Shown in pieces: positions 1 through 7,881 of a DNA stretch of 64,000 bases. Within the stretch, counting starts at the first letter, position 1. Each line of letters opens with the position of its first letter. A program made the translations under genes and the position numbers. Source of the DNA: Arthrobacter terrae (GTDB taxonomy: Bacteria; Actinomycetota; Actinomycetes; Actinomycetales; Micrococcaceae); contig NZ_JADNYM010000005.1 of NCBI RefSeq assembly GCF_015708085.1, positions 62,001-126,000 of the forward strand. Direction: 5' to 3'. Under the pieces are notes generated by a model. The model was given only the letters and a program-made list of their open reading frames with translations. It did no database searches and had not been told where the DNA came from.

Positions 1-512
1 ACCACCTCTGCAGTGTCGGCTTGCAGGAGCACGATCCCGCGCTCACCGGCCGGCGTGGCCACAATTGCGGTGTGATCGTCCAGGAACACCGTCAGCTTCT
101 CGAGGGCGGCGTCGATGACCTCCATGTCGGGTGCCGGGTTGTTAGCCAGGTAGAGGTCCGCTGCCAAAGCAAACGAGCCAGGGAAATCCCAGTCGCCGTC
201 CAGGACCCAGCGGAGTATCTCCTTCGCCTTGTCTGCGTTCAGGACGTCCATGTCCTCAGGGCTGGCCGTCCCATCGGTCAGGCGCTTCAGCTCTCCCCCG
301 ACATCTATCCCGTGCCGGTTCAGAGTCAGGTGGACGACAGCGAGGCGGACCAGTTCCTGCAGATGCGGCAGGGAGCCGTCGATGAGCTCTCCGGCGCTTC
401 CGGCGGCAGAGGCGAATGCGGCCAGGGCGGCAGGAGAAGCGTGGCCTTGCAACACAATCAGGAGCCCTTCAGGCGCTTCGGAAAGGGTGGCGGGCAGCGT
501 GTGAACGGTCAT
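1..512 (-). CDS. Hypothetical protein, C-terminus cut by left edge
   Basis: A minus-strand reading frame opens with ATG at 512 and stays open to base 1, giving about 170 residues without a stop. The N-terminus begins MTVHTLPATLSEAPEG and is followed by an Ala/Leu-rich, probably helical protein with alternating charged residues. I recognise no domain. It lies about 60 bp downstream of the methyltransferase stop on the same strand, so it may be co-transcribed. Unbroken reading through 170 codons, with third positions rich in G and C in this frame, supports it as real. Confidence 0.6.
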   Translation of the reverse strand, partial: MTVHTLPATLSEAPEGLLIVLQGHASPAALAAFASAAGSAGELIDGSLPHLQELVRLAVVHLTLNRHGIDVGGELKRLTDGTASPEDMDVLNADKAKEILRWVLDGDWDFPGSFALAADLYLANNPAPDMEVIDAALEKLTVFLDDHTAIVATPAGERGIVLLQADTAEV

Positions 513-575
513 CGGGTAAGTCTTTCGGTTTGCGGTGCGTGGGGCGCGCTTGTGCTCACAAGGGCGGCAGCAGCT

Positions 576-1697
576 TTATGCGGCGGCCATGGACGGCGCC
601 CGGACGGAGTAGGAAGCAGTTGAGGTTATGTAGCCGCTCATCGGCAGCGGGTCGGTGCCGGCGAGGACTCCGTCAATGCGGGGCGCGATGTAGTTCTGGA
701 TCGTTTCAGGACTCAGTTCCACACCGATCCAGTTCCGGCCAAGCTTCTGGGCAACAGCCAGGGTGGTCCCGGAGCCGGCGAAGCAGTCCAGGACAGTGTC
801 GCCGGGCTCGGTGGCCGCCGCGATGAGCCGTTCCAGCAGAGCTTCGGGCTTGGGCGTGTCGAATGCGGCACCCATCTCGGTGCCGAAAATGGCTTCACTT
901 TCGGCGCGGGCATCCTCGTTAGTAGGCGAGCCGTTGATCCGGAACGACTGCAGGTTGGTCAGGACCTTGCCTTTGGATTCCTGGGAGACGAAGGACGGGC
1001 GCAGCATCTGCCGCGGGCTGATGAACGCGCCAGGGGTCTCGGCCATCTTGTTCACAGCGTCCTGGCCGTACCGGAAAGGCCCGGTCATCCGGAAGGAATT
1101 CTTATTGGTGCCGTTCTCCACGGTCAGGTCATCGAGCAGATCCGAGATGATGGTCGGGGTGTTCATTGGGCCGGCAGGGATGGTCTGGTCCGGGAAATTG
1201 AACGTCATGCACCCGGCCGGGAATTCGAGCACGGACGGTTTGTTGCCCTTGTTGTGGACGGGGATCCGTTTGCCGACTTCAGTGGATGAATGAACCAAGG
1301 GCGCCATTTTGGACTTGTCCTTCGCGTAAATCAGGACATGGTCGGTGACATCGGCGAGGTGCGCGTGCAGGAAAGATCCGCGGTTCTTCTTTTCCCAGAT
1401 CATCGTTCCGACGTAATTGCGGTCCCCGAAGACGTCGTCCATGATGCAGCGGACGCGGTGAATGTACCGGTCATCCAAGTGGACGAAGATGCTTCCATCC
1501 TCGGTGAGGGTGTTCCTGACTCCGGTGAAGGTGCGCTCCAGCATGTCCAACCAGTCCTTCACCGGGGATGAGTCGCTGTACTGGGCGAACTTCCGGCCTG
1601 TGTTGTACGGGGCGTCCAGATAGGCCATTTTGACGGTGCTGTGGATTTGGGTGTCTGCCAGTGCGCTGTCTGCGGTATCGCAGAAAAGTAGGTTCAT
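576..1697 (-). CDS. DNA N4/N6 methyltransferase (beta class)
   Basis: 373 residues. The catalytic motif IV is near the N-terminus (LDAPYNTG) and the S-adenosylmethionine motif is near the C-terminus (DCFAGSGTTL), the order of beta-class amino-methyltransferases such as type III Mod subunits. It should methylate adenine or cytosine amino groups in DNA. Motif IV reads DAPY rather than the usual DPPY. No restriction subunit lies beside it, so it is probably a solitary methylase for plasmid protection or host-mark mimicry (inference). The start ATG lies 8 bp after a GCATAG element that recurs before other operons on this strand. Confidence 0.85.
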   Translation of the reverse strand: MNLLFCDTADSALADTQIHSTVKMAYLDAPYNTGRKFAQYSDSSPVKDWLDMLERTFTGVRNTLTEDGSIFVHLDDRYIHRVRCIMDDVFGDRNYVGTMIWEKKNRGSFLHAHLADVTDHVLIYAKDKSKMAPLVHSSTEVGKRIPVHNKGNKPSVLEFPAGCMTFNFPDQTIPAGPMNTPTIISDLLDDLTVENGTNKNSFRMTGPFRYGQDAVNKMAETPGAFISPRQMLRPSFVSQESKGKVLTNLQSFRINGSPTNEDARAESEAIFGTEMGAAFDTPKPEALLERLIAAATEPGDTVLDCFAGSGTTLAVAQKLGRNWIGVELSPETIQNYIAPRIDGVLAGTDPLPMSGYITSTASYSVRAPSMAAA

Positions 1698-1705
1698 GGC
1701 AGCCC

Positions 1706-1711
1706 CTATGC
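1706..1711 (-). promoter_or_regulatory. GCATAG start-proximal motif (class B)
   Basis: Read on the minus strand, GCATAG ends 8 bp before the methyltransferase ATG. The same hexamer stands 7-9 bp before four other minus-strand operon heads (starts 5863, 16017, 21311, 26872). Confidence 0.45.
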
Positions 1712-1719
1712 TGGAACTT

Positions 1720-2202
1720 TTACGACGGGTGTCGTTTAAGCGCGAACATCGGAATGGCCCTCCCGACTGGCCGATCAGGTGATGCTTCCAGCCAACCCGG
1801 GCAGTGCGCCTTCAGCCAGGCACGGCGTACCAGCGGCAAGCTCCCGCTGTGCTCCAGTGCCCGTTGGCTGTTAAGCCAGATGGCAATGAGCTTCTCGCCC
1901 TTTGCTTCGGCACCCATGTCAGGTAGCCGGCCGTAGGCGAGCACGAAGTCCGAAGCTTCCCGTGCCCGTTCCTGCCAGATGTCCTCCGGCGAGGACCTCC
2001 AGCCGGGAAGATGATGGTCCAAGAATGATGTGCGGAACGGGTCCATGGTGCCAGCACAGTCCGCGACACGCTGCTGGTTCAGCCAGATACCGGCACCGCA
2101 CTCGTAACTGGACGATGACGCTGCCGAAGGCCAGCGGCCGTGCTCGGCATAGAAACTTGCCACAAGTTCAATGGTTTTCTTTTCATCCAGCATCCCGGTC
2201 AC
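1720..2202 (-). CDS. Helicase-associated (HA) repeat protein, two repeats
   Basis: 160 residues from a GTG at 2202 whose GTGA overlaps the stop of the upstream gene; an ATG at 2193 is an alternative start. It has two copies of the pattern F-x(3)-G-R-x-P ... IWLNxQR ... PGW (around residues 15-75 and 85-140), the signature of helicase-associated domain repeats (PF03457 type). Such repeats occur in large helicases and in stand-alone actinobacterial proteins and are thought to bind nucleic acid; the specific role is unknown. It is co-operonic with the four-repeat protein upstream. Confidence 0.65.
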   Translation of the reverse strand: MTGMLDEKKTIELVASFYAEHGRWPSAASSSSYECGAGIWLNQQRVADCAGTMDPFRTSFLDHHLPGWRSSPEDIWQERAREASDFVLAYGRLPDMGAEAKGEKLIAIWLNSQRALEHSGSLPLVRRAWLKAHCPGWLEASPDRPVGRAIPMFALKRHPS

Positions 2203-3086
2203 ACCCTCTGCTTGACCCGCAGCCAACCGGCGGCGACGGTGTCCAGCGTTTCCAGACGGGAAGCACACAGCCGGCCGGCCCTGGCCGAGGCGCGCTGCGT
2301 GCCCAACCAACGGGCGAGGGTTCTCTCTGCCGGTGCGCCCACGCTCGGCCACCGGCCCTCGGTTTCCCGAAACAGGCCCACGGCCGTGGCCTGCGTCGAC
2401 CAGAGCATTTCCCGGCCGTCAAGGTCTGGCAGCCAGCCCGGAACGTTCTTGTCCAGCCATTTGCGGCGCGCCTTCGTGATCCTTCCGGCCCGTGCCAGAC
2501 CGCGCTGGTAGTTCATCCACCGGTACAGTCCGGATTCCTCAGCGGAGGAACCGATGCTGGCCGGGAGTCGACCGGAGAAGTCGACAAAGTTGGCGAGATC
2601 TTCAGCTCGGCCCAGCCAGAGTAATTCCGGATCCGCCGCGGGTCGGTCCCACCCGTGGGCGAGGGAATCCAGAGCTGCTTGGCGGCCAGCACTCAGATAT
2701 CCAGCTGCGGCTGCACGGCGCTGGGATTTGAGCCAGACCTTCAACTGACCCTTGACCGGGGTGCCCGAGGTGAGGGTCTCCGCCAGAAAAGTCAGTTGGG
2801 AGTTCCAGCGTTCCTGCCGTGACTGGCGCCAGCCGGGAATCCGGGCGTCCAGGAAGCTGCGGTGGACCTCCGTCATGCGGCCCTGCTGGGCGGCGCGGCG
2901 CTGGACGGCCAGCCAGCCGGCCATCTCGTCTTCAGTCGGCTCAGCGCCGGGTCCTGGAAGGTTACCGGAGCGTTCCACAAAGGCGCTAACCACGGCGGCC
3001 ATCTCGGTCCACGGGTCGTTTCCGTCACCGGTGGCGGCGGGGCTTACCGGTGCAGCCTGTGGCGCCGGGATCGTCAATGTCTTCAC
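2199..3086 (-). CDS. Helicase-associated (HA) repeat protein, four repeats
   Basis: About 295 residues. Four repeats each carry a Gly-x-Leu-Pro-like turn, a W-x(3)-QR segment and a terminal GW, again the HA-domain pattern. An upstream ATG at 3098 is possible, but it lies inside the TCTACGCATG motif that looks like a -10 element. The GTG at 3086 is the first start downstream of the predicted transcription start, so I prefer it. The protein overlaps the next HA gene by 4 bp (GTGA), implying translational coupling. Function is inferred to be nucleic-acid binding. Confidence 0.65.
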   Translation of the reverse strand: MKTLTIPAPQAAPVSPAATGDGNDPWTEMAAVVSAFVERSGNLPGPGAEPTEDEMAGWLAVQRRAAQQGRMTEVHRSFLDARIPGWRQSRQERWNSQLTFLAETLTSGTPVKGQLKVWLKSQRRAAAAGYLSAGRQAALDSLAHGWDRPAADPELLWLGRAEDLANFVDFSGRLPASIGSSAEESGLYRWMNYQRGLARAGRITKARRKWLDKNVPGWLPDLDGREMLWSTQATAVGLFRETEGRWPSVGAPAERTLARWLGTQRASARAGRLCASRLETLDTVAAGWLRVKQRV

Positions 3087-3095
3087 ACGGTAAAG

Positions 3096-3105
3096 CATGC
3101 GTAGA
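3096..3105 (-). promoter_or_regulatory. TCTACGCATG motif (class C)
   Basis: A 10-bp element on the minus strand directly before the HA-repeat gene. Identical copies lie at 13505-13514 (-), 34951-34960 (-) and 39056-39065 (+), each before a gene. It shares the ACRCAT core of the main promoter family. Confidence 0.5.
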
Positions 3106-3160
3106 GATCGCTGGCACGGCCGCTCCGGCGAAGGCAGGATCCTTCCTGACGGGCAAGCAA

Positions 3161-3194
3161 AAAACCCGCCGTTCCGGGATGGGCGGCGGGTTTT
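3161..3194 (-). terminator. Rho-independent terminator after redoxin gene
   Basis: AAAACCCGCCG (3161-3171) pairs perfectly with CGGCGGGTTTT (3184-3194) around a 12-nt loop. Read on the minus strand it ends in a T run, 13 bp beyond the redoxin stop. It could also work on the plus strand. Confidence 0.85.
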
Positions 3195-3206
3195 GCGTGG
3201 GGCGGG

Positions 3207-3530
3207 TCAGGCTGCGATGAGTTCGCGGACCTCGACGGGGGCTGTGCGCTCGACCAAAGGGTCGTTCTTCAGCTCGCCGGTCTTGATCGGGTTGAAGCCG
3301 GACCACTTGTCGATAATGACTCCGTCCTGGTAGATGACAACGACGGGGGCCTGCGTAAAGCCGAGGTCTTTGCAGAACTCGCGGTTCTCGTCAGTGGTGC
3401 CGTCCAGCTTGGTGACGTGCAGGTCGGTTTTGGCAAGGGCGCGGTCCATGGCGTTGCACTGGACGCAGCCTTTTTCCTTGCTGAAAATGGTGACGGACTT
3501 CGGTGAGGTGGAGAGCGTGACGGGTGACAT
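3207..3530 (-). CDS. NrdH/glutaredoxin-like thioredoxin-fold redoxin
   Basis: 107 residues. A beta strand (SVTIFSKEKG) leads into a CVQC active-site motif, followed by APVVVIY with the cis-proline expected of the thioredoxin/glutaredoxin fold. NrdH redoxins use C-x-x-C to reduce ribonucleotide reductase and are common on actinobacterial phages and plasmids. No ribonucleotide reductase is visible in the window, so the partner may be the host enzyme. The GAAAGG before the start is a reasonable ribosome binding site. A degenerate copy of the main promoter lies upstream and a strong terminator follows. Confidence 0.85.
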   Translation of the reverse strand: MSPVTLSTSPKSVTIFSKEKGCVQCNAMDRALAKTDLHVTKLDGTTDENREFCKDLGFTQAPVVVIYQDGVIIDKWSGFNPIKTGELKNDPLVERTAPVEVRELIAA

Positions 3531-3588
3531 GATGTCTGCCTTTCGGGCTGGTGGGTGATGTTCGGTGGTGTGTGTGCCGGTAATGAAT

Positions 3589-3618
3589 CTGTGTGCGGCG
3601 CCGGCGAAAAGTGTCAGG
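3589..3618 (-). promoter_or_regulatory. Degenerate copy of the 30-bp bipartite promoter
   Basis: On the minus strand CCTGAC, 14 bp, CCGCACACAG. Compared with the consensus, two positions of the -35-like hexamer and one of the -10-like decamer differ. It would give the redoxin gene a leader of roughly 50 nt. Confidence 0.35.
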
Positions 3619-5863
3619 ACGCGAGAGCGAACGCGGCGTCACTGATCCGGTGGAGGTACTCTTCGGCCACCGTCTGGCTGGTTGTGACCTTGCTGAACCG
3701 GCCGGCGGCGTCCTTGTAAACCTTGCGGGTCGGCTCCGGATAGGACACCGGCCCGGTCTTGAGCATCCGCGGATCAAGGATGGCAGCCATCCCGAAATCG
3801 GACACGGACCGGATCAGCCGGCCCAGAGCCTGTTCCAGGAGCAGAGCGGCATCGGAAACGTAAACGTAAAGGTCCGCGGACCATTTGCTGGTCTGCAGGG
3901 CATCCATGATCGCTTCGACGCGTGCATCATCAACCGGGTTACCGGCCGCCCGCGGGATCCGGTCAATGGTGACCAGCGAGCAGGTGCGGCCTTTAGCGTC
4001 CACCCCTGTCATGAACGATTTGGTGCCGACCAGGACGGATTTTTCATCGTCGCGCCACAGGTTGGTCAGCTGCTGTGTGGAAAGGCCATCCCATTGGGAG
4101 TGGACGGTCCAGCGGCCTTTCGCGGCGCGGCGGAGGGCGGCGGCGTACGCTTTGCCGGCGGCGGAGTTCGCTGACAGGATCAGCGCCGAACCTGCGTTGG
4201 CTTCAACAAGGTCGACGTTCCTCTTCGTCGCCCACGCCTGGTGAAGGGCACCGTTGAATTTGCCTTTGGTGCCTGGCCGCCATCCGGGAAACATTTCCGG
4301 GATCTCCGCCGGCGTCAGCTTGGGAATGTAGAGCAGCGAATCGTCATACGCTTTGTCGAACGGTGACGGGTAGTTGACGTTCTCAGCGGTCAGCCCGACC
4401 TGGTACCCGAACCGGGACGGCAGGGTCGCGGAAACGGCAATGACGGTCATCGGGTACGTCTCTGTCTCCTCATCGACAGGCTCCCCGGCTTCCTTCATGG
4501 CCTGAACGGTTTCGTCTTCCTCATCCACCATCACTGGTGCAGTCCACAAATTAGCCTGCAGGAGCCCGGAAATGTTCACCGGTGAAGCATTCGCGCACCA
4601 GTACGGGGTCTGCGATTTTGCGTTCACAGGAGGGGTCTTGGATTCGATCCACCGGGCAGTACCGATCCGGTGGAGTTTGACCTGGCCGACCGCGCCGATG
4701 AAAGCATCCAGACGGCCGGAGAGACGCTTGGCTTTGAGCCGTGCCTGCATGTTTTTGGACTTGGCGATCCCATCGAGGGCACTTTTCACGCTACGGGCCC
4801 AGGCAATCAGGATGTCACCGGTCGTTTCGACCGGGTCGGCGTCCTCCTTGATTTTGCAGACTTCGCCCGACTTCGTGTACTTGGCTATCTCGGAGAGTTC
4901 ATCTTCCAGCTCGATAGCCAGGGCGTTGCCCTCTTTGATGAGCCTGCCGACAGCAGGATCGGACTCATCCAGGGTCCGGGAAATGGATCTGGTCAAGGAC
5001 ATCACAGCCGCAGAAGAGACTTCGCTGGCGCCGGCGGAGCGCACATTCGCGGGAAGGGCGTGGGCTTCGTCGATCATGATGATGTGGAATTCGCCGAGGG
5101 TTTTGTTGCCGATGATGACGGGGACACCCTTGGCGGCTTGGACGGCGAGCATGGAGTGGTTGGTGACGACAATGTCCGCGTCGGCGGCTTTGGCGCGTGC
5201 AGCGCGCGGCTTGCAGAGATCGAAGATAGGGCAGGCGTCCCCGATGCATTCGGACGGGCCGACGGAGACGGCATCCCACAGTTCCGTGGTGGTGTTCCCG
5301 GTGTAGGACTGTTTGTCTCCGGCCTGGTCAGCTGTCAGTGACAACGCCCACAGCAGCAGTGGTACACCGTTGACAGGGTCGAAAGGCCGGCCGTCCAAGT
5401 ACAGGCGCTTCTGGTTGGTGAGGCGTTTGACCTTGGACCGGAGCGAGGGCAGCGACGGCCGCTGGCCGACCGTGTCAGTCAGGGCCTCCGCCGAGTCGCG
5501 GGCGGACTGCCCGCAGACGTAGTTGGAAAACCCTTTCAGGACGGCGACCTTGGGTTTGGTGCCGGTGACTCTCTCGCACGCGGCGGCCGCGACGGGGGCG
5601 TCCTTGAGCAGGATCTGGCTCAACAGTGCCAGGGATTCGGTGCTGATGACGGTCCGCTGACCATACTTGGCCGCAGCGATCATAGCGGGGGCAAGCAGGC
5701 TGAACGACTTTCCTACGCCTGTAGGACATGCGCCCACCACGTGACCGGTGGTGCGGATGGCTTCCTCGATGTGGTCGACGAGGGAGACCTGGCCGGGGCG
5801 TCCTTGGGCGTCAGGGATTCCGGTGGCGAGCCGGACTGTTTCGGTGAGGGTCTTCTGCATCAT
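3614..5863 (-). CDS. DinG/XPD-type Fe-S superfamily 2 DNA helicase
   Basis: 749 residues. Walker A is GACPTGVGKS (about residues 44-53) and the DEAH box is IDEAHALP. Between them lie four cysteines (NYVC, then C-x4-C-x5-C in a SECIGDACPIFDLC segment) expected to bind a 4Fe-4S cluster as in DinG and XPD, which unwind DNA 5' to 3'. The C-terminal part carries the QALGRLIRS motif VI. A second in-frame ATG lies at 5860. The start is 8 bp after a GCATAG element. The enzyme probably supports plasmid replication, transfer or repair (inference). Confidence 0.85.
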   Translation of the reverse strand: MMQKTLTETVRLATGIPDAQGRPGQVSLVDHIEEAIRTTGHVVGACPTGVGKSFSLLAPAMIAAAKYGQRTVISTESLALLSQILLKDAPVAAAACERVTGTKPKVAVLKGFSNYVCGQSARDSAEALTDTVGQRPSLPSLRSKVKRLTNQKRLYLDGRPFDPVNGVPLLLWALSLTADQAGDKQSYTGNTTTELWDAVSVGPSECIGDACPIFDLCKPRAARAKAADADIVVTNHSMLAVQAAKGVPVIIGNKTLGEFHIIMIDEAHALPANVRSAGASEVSSAAVMSLTRSISRTLDESDPAVGRLIKEGNALAIELEDELSEIAKYTKSGEVCKIKEDADPVETTGDILIAWARSVKSALDGIAKSKNMQARLKAKRLSGRLDAFIGAVGQVKLHRIGTARWIESKTPPVNAKSQTPYWCANASPVNISGLLQANLWTAPVMVDEEDETVQAMKEAGEPVDEETETYPMTVIAVSATLPSRFGYQVGLTAENVNYPSPFDKAYDDSLLYIPKLTPAEIPEMFPGWRPGTKGKFNGALHQAWATKRNVDLVEANAGSALILSANSAAGKAYAAALRRAAKGRWTVHSQWDGLSTQQLTNLWRDDEKSVLVGTKSFMTGVDAKGRTCSLVTIDRIPRAAGNPVDDARVEAIMDALQTSKWSADLYVYVSDAALLLEQALGRLIRSVSDFGMAAILDPRMLKTGPVSYPEPTRKVYKDAAGRFSKVTTSQTVAEEYLHRISDAAFALAS

Positions 5864-5871
5864 GGCAGCCT

Positions 5872-5877
5872 CTATGC
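5872..5877 (-). promoter_or_regulatory. GCATAG start-proximal motif (class B)
   Basis: On the minus strand GCATAG ends 8 bp before the DinG-like ATG at 5863. The following GGCTGCC matches the spacer before the methyltransferase gene, so a 14-bp block is nearly identical at both loci. Confidence 0.5.
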
Positions 5878-5910
5878 TTCCTGCCCTGTTGCGGGCGTCC
5901 TGAGATGGGG

Positions 5911-5944
5911 GGACCCGCCCACCTCTTGGGGTGGTGGCGGGTCC
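5911..5944 (-). terminator. Stem-loop after membrane-protein gene
   Basis: GGACCCGCC (5911-5919) pairs with GGCGGGTCC (5936-5944). It stands between the small membrane-protein gene and the DinG-like gene on the minus strand. There is no clear T run. Confidence 0.4.
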
Positions 5945-5987
5945 GTGCCGGTGCGGACCGGCGGGGGTGCGTATGGCTGTGCGGGCT

Positions 5988-6431
5988 TTACGCAGTCTTG
6001 GTTCGGCTGGAGCCCTTGGGCTTCCTTGCGGATGCTGTGGAGGGCTCCTTGGCCTTGCCGCGGCGGAACAGGTCATTGACCGGGATGGTGCGTTCGGTGA
6101 CCCAGGCGCGGTGCAGCATCCACGTTTCACCGAAAAGGATGACAACGAAAGGATTTGACGAAGATTCGGAGACCATGAGGACCAGGCCGAGCAGCGCAAC
6201 CCAGCGGTACCATCGCCTCCACCCCGACGGCATCAGGGTCATGGTGATGATTCCGGGAAGGACGATCGCCAAGGGAACCATCCACCATGCGAGGCTCATA
6301 GGGACCAGGGAAAGCACCACAGCGATGATAATGATGTGCGTGATCGTGACGGCGGTGAAGCCGACCCAACGGAGCGAGGGGAGAAGTTCTGTGCGGTTGA
6401 AACGGTTTTTAATCTTGTCGATGATGTTCAT
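5988..6431 (-). CDS. Small polytopic membrane protein
   Basis: 147 residues with three or four hydrophobic segments (about residues 22-45, 47-65 and 75-95) and a basic, Ser/Lys-rich C-terminal tail. Its ATG overlaps the stop of the upstream 387-residue gene (ATGA). The position two genes downstream of the VirB4-like ATPase suggests a component of the Gram-positive conjugation channel, comparable in size and topology to TcpD/TcpE-type proteins. That role is inferred from context, not from a recognised motif. Confidence 0.6.
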   Translation of the reverse strand: MNIIDKIKNRFNRTELLPSLRWVGFTAVTITHIIIIAVVLSLVPMSLAWWMVPLAIVLPGIITMTLMPSGWRRWYRWVALLGLVLMVSESSSNPFVVILFGETWMLHRAWVTERTIPVNDLFRRGKAKEPSTASARKPKGSSRTKTA

Positions 6432-7591
6432 GCGGCGTCAGGCACCTTGACTTCCAGATCGGTGAGGGACCGGATGAGCCGGTCGAGCTGTTCGTACATG
6501 TCGGTTTCATTCAGCCCCAGGCGCTGGCCTTTGAAGGCGAGGGCGCGGGTGAAAACGGCGGGCGCCTTCAAAATGGCAATCCTGCGGCCGGCGACCCTTT
6601 CATCGCGGTAGTCGGAGCCGGTGGTGTCGAACGATGAATACGCCTCGAATTCCAGGGCGATGAACGCCTCGCAGGTCTCATCAGCCAGGCGGGCCCATCC
6701 CCGCCCTTTACCCAAGGCACGGACGGAAGCGCGGAAGGAACGCAGCACCGTGCGGGAAGGACGGGCACGATCGGCCAAGACCGAGTCAACGAGGACCCCG
6801 GCAACACGCGGTGCGGCGCGGGTGAGGGCGTCGATCTGGTCAAAGCTGTAGTCATCCCAGAGAGCCATGAGGCCTTCGTCGATCACTTCGTACGGTTCGC
6901 CTTCAATCAGGGCACGCATTGCGGCAATTGAACGGTGGGCCAGACCCGGCTCGGCGTCAACCATCGTCTTGAGCCGTTTGCGTTCCAGGATTTGGGGGCG
7001 GACAAGCGCAGGGACGCTGTAACCGTGCATGATGGTGGCGGCCTGGGCTGCGAGTTTGGAGCTGTCACGCAGGTGCCGTGTTTTGGACCGCAGCCAGTCA
7101 GCGGCGTCTTCCATGGTCTGGCTGATGTGTATCGGGTCGTTACGGTCGACGCTGGTCGCGTTATGGAAAGCCGCGTACGGACCGGCAACCCATCCACTGT
7201 CCTGCCACTGACGCATGGGGCTCGGGTCCACAAGGGTTAGCTTCGACGTCGTGCGCGTCTGGATGTTGCGAAGAATAGACAAGCGGCTTGCCCGCAGCAA
7301 CTGCCGGGCCCAACCGGAGACCGACGCGTCCAGGCCGAGGTCCAGGTCGAAGCCTCCCGGCTCGTTCTGCATCACCTTCTGAAAGAGCAGCTCATCCATC
7401 TCAGTAGCCAGGTCGTGCATCAGCTGCAGTCCGAGAACCGTCTTTTCTTTGGAGACAGCGCCGGCGATACCCGAGCGGTGGAGGGACTCGGCGATAAGCC
7501 GGCGGGTCTCCGACGCACCAACCAGACCGTCAGCGTGGCGCTGCAGGATGTCGTGGCATTCGGAGTCAGTAATCTGGGAGGTCAGGTGCAC
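6428..7591 (-). CDS. Unknown 387-residue protein of the conjugation region
   Basis: Leaderless start: the GTG at 7591 is exactly 7 bp after CCGCACACAT on the minus strand, with GGTGAC 14 bp further up. An in-frame start 12 codons upstream would fall inside this promoter. The protein is soluble, alpha-helical and rich in Arg, Leu and Asp; I recognise no domain. It is translationally coupled to the downstream membrane-protein gene. This is the only clear minus-strand member of the 25-copy promoter family, which links the conjugation region to the same regulon as the right-hand cassettes. Confidence 0.7.
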   Translation of the reverse strand: MHLTSQITDSECHDILQRHADGLVGASETRRLIAESLHRSGIAGAVSKEKTVLGLQLMHDLATEMDELLFQKVMQNEPGGFDLDLGLDASVSGWARQLLRASRLSILRNIQTRTTSKLTLVDPSPMRQWQDSGWVAGPYAAFHNATSVDRNDPIHISQTMEDAADWLRSKTRHLRDSSKLAAQAATIMHGYSVPALVRPQILERKRLKTMVDAEPGLAHRSIAAMRALIEGEPYEVIDEGLMALWDDYSFDQIDALTRAAPRVAGVLVDSVLADRARPSRTVLRSFRASVRALGKGRGWARLADETCEAFIALEFEAYSSFDTTGSDYRDERVAGRRIAILKAPAVFTRALAFKGQRLGLNETDMYEQLDRLIRSLTDLEVKVPDAA

Positions 7592-7598
7592 AGATGTT

Positions 7599-7628
7599 AT
7601 GTGTGCGGCTGTTCTGACAAACGTCACC
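7599..7628 (-). promoter_or_regulatory. Bipartite promoter, minus strand: GGTGAC-N14-CCGCACACAT
   Basis: The -10-like decamer occupies 7599-7608 and the -35-like hexamer 7623-7628. Seven bases separate the decamer from the GTG start at 7591, as in the plus-strand leaderless copies. Confidence 0.85.
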
Positions 7629-7837
7629 GAGTGAGGCGTGTAACGTCCGACACAGGAGGAAAAGCCCGGAATCTAGCAGGACTTTCAGCCCGGCGTCCTG
7701 AACGAAGATGAAGTTCCTGCGCAATGGCGGACGCAGCGAGGTTTTCCAGCGTGCTGGTCACCGGTCCCCAGACAACAGCGGAAGTAGTCACCTGGTTGGG
7801 TTCATCAGAAGTGTGTACGGCTGCACAGGATGAAAGC

Positions 7838-7876
7838 GGAAAGCCCCGGCCCCCTTTGACGGAGACCGGGGCTTTC
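7838..7876 (-). terminator. Terminator of the VirB4 operon
   Basis: AAAGCCCCGG (7840-7849) pairs with CCGGGGCTTT (7866-7875), directly beyond the stop of the VirB4-like gene. Confidence 0.75.
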
Positions 7877-7881
7877 AGGCC

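Noticed and set aside
21-623. 200-codon plus-strand frame at the left edge
   Set aside because: It is opposite a better-composed minus-strand gene cut by the edge, and overlaps the methyltransferase end.
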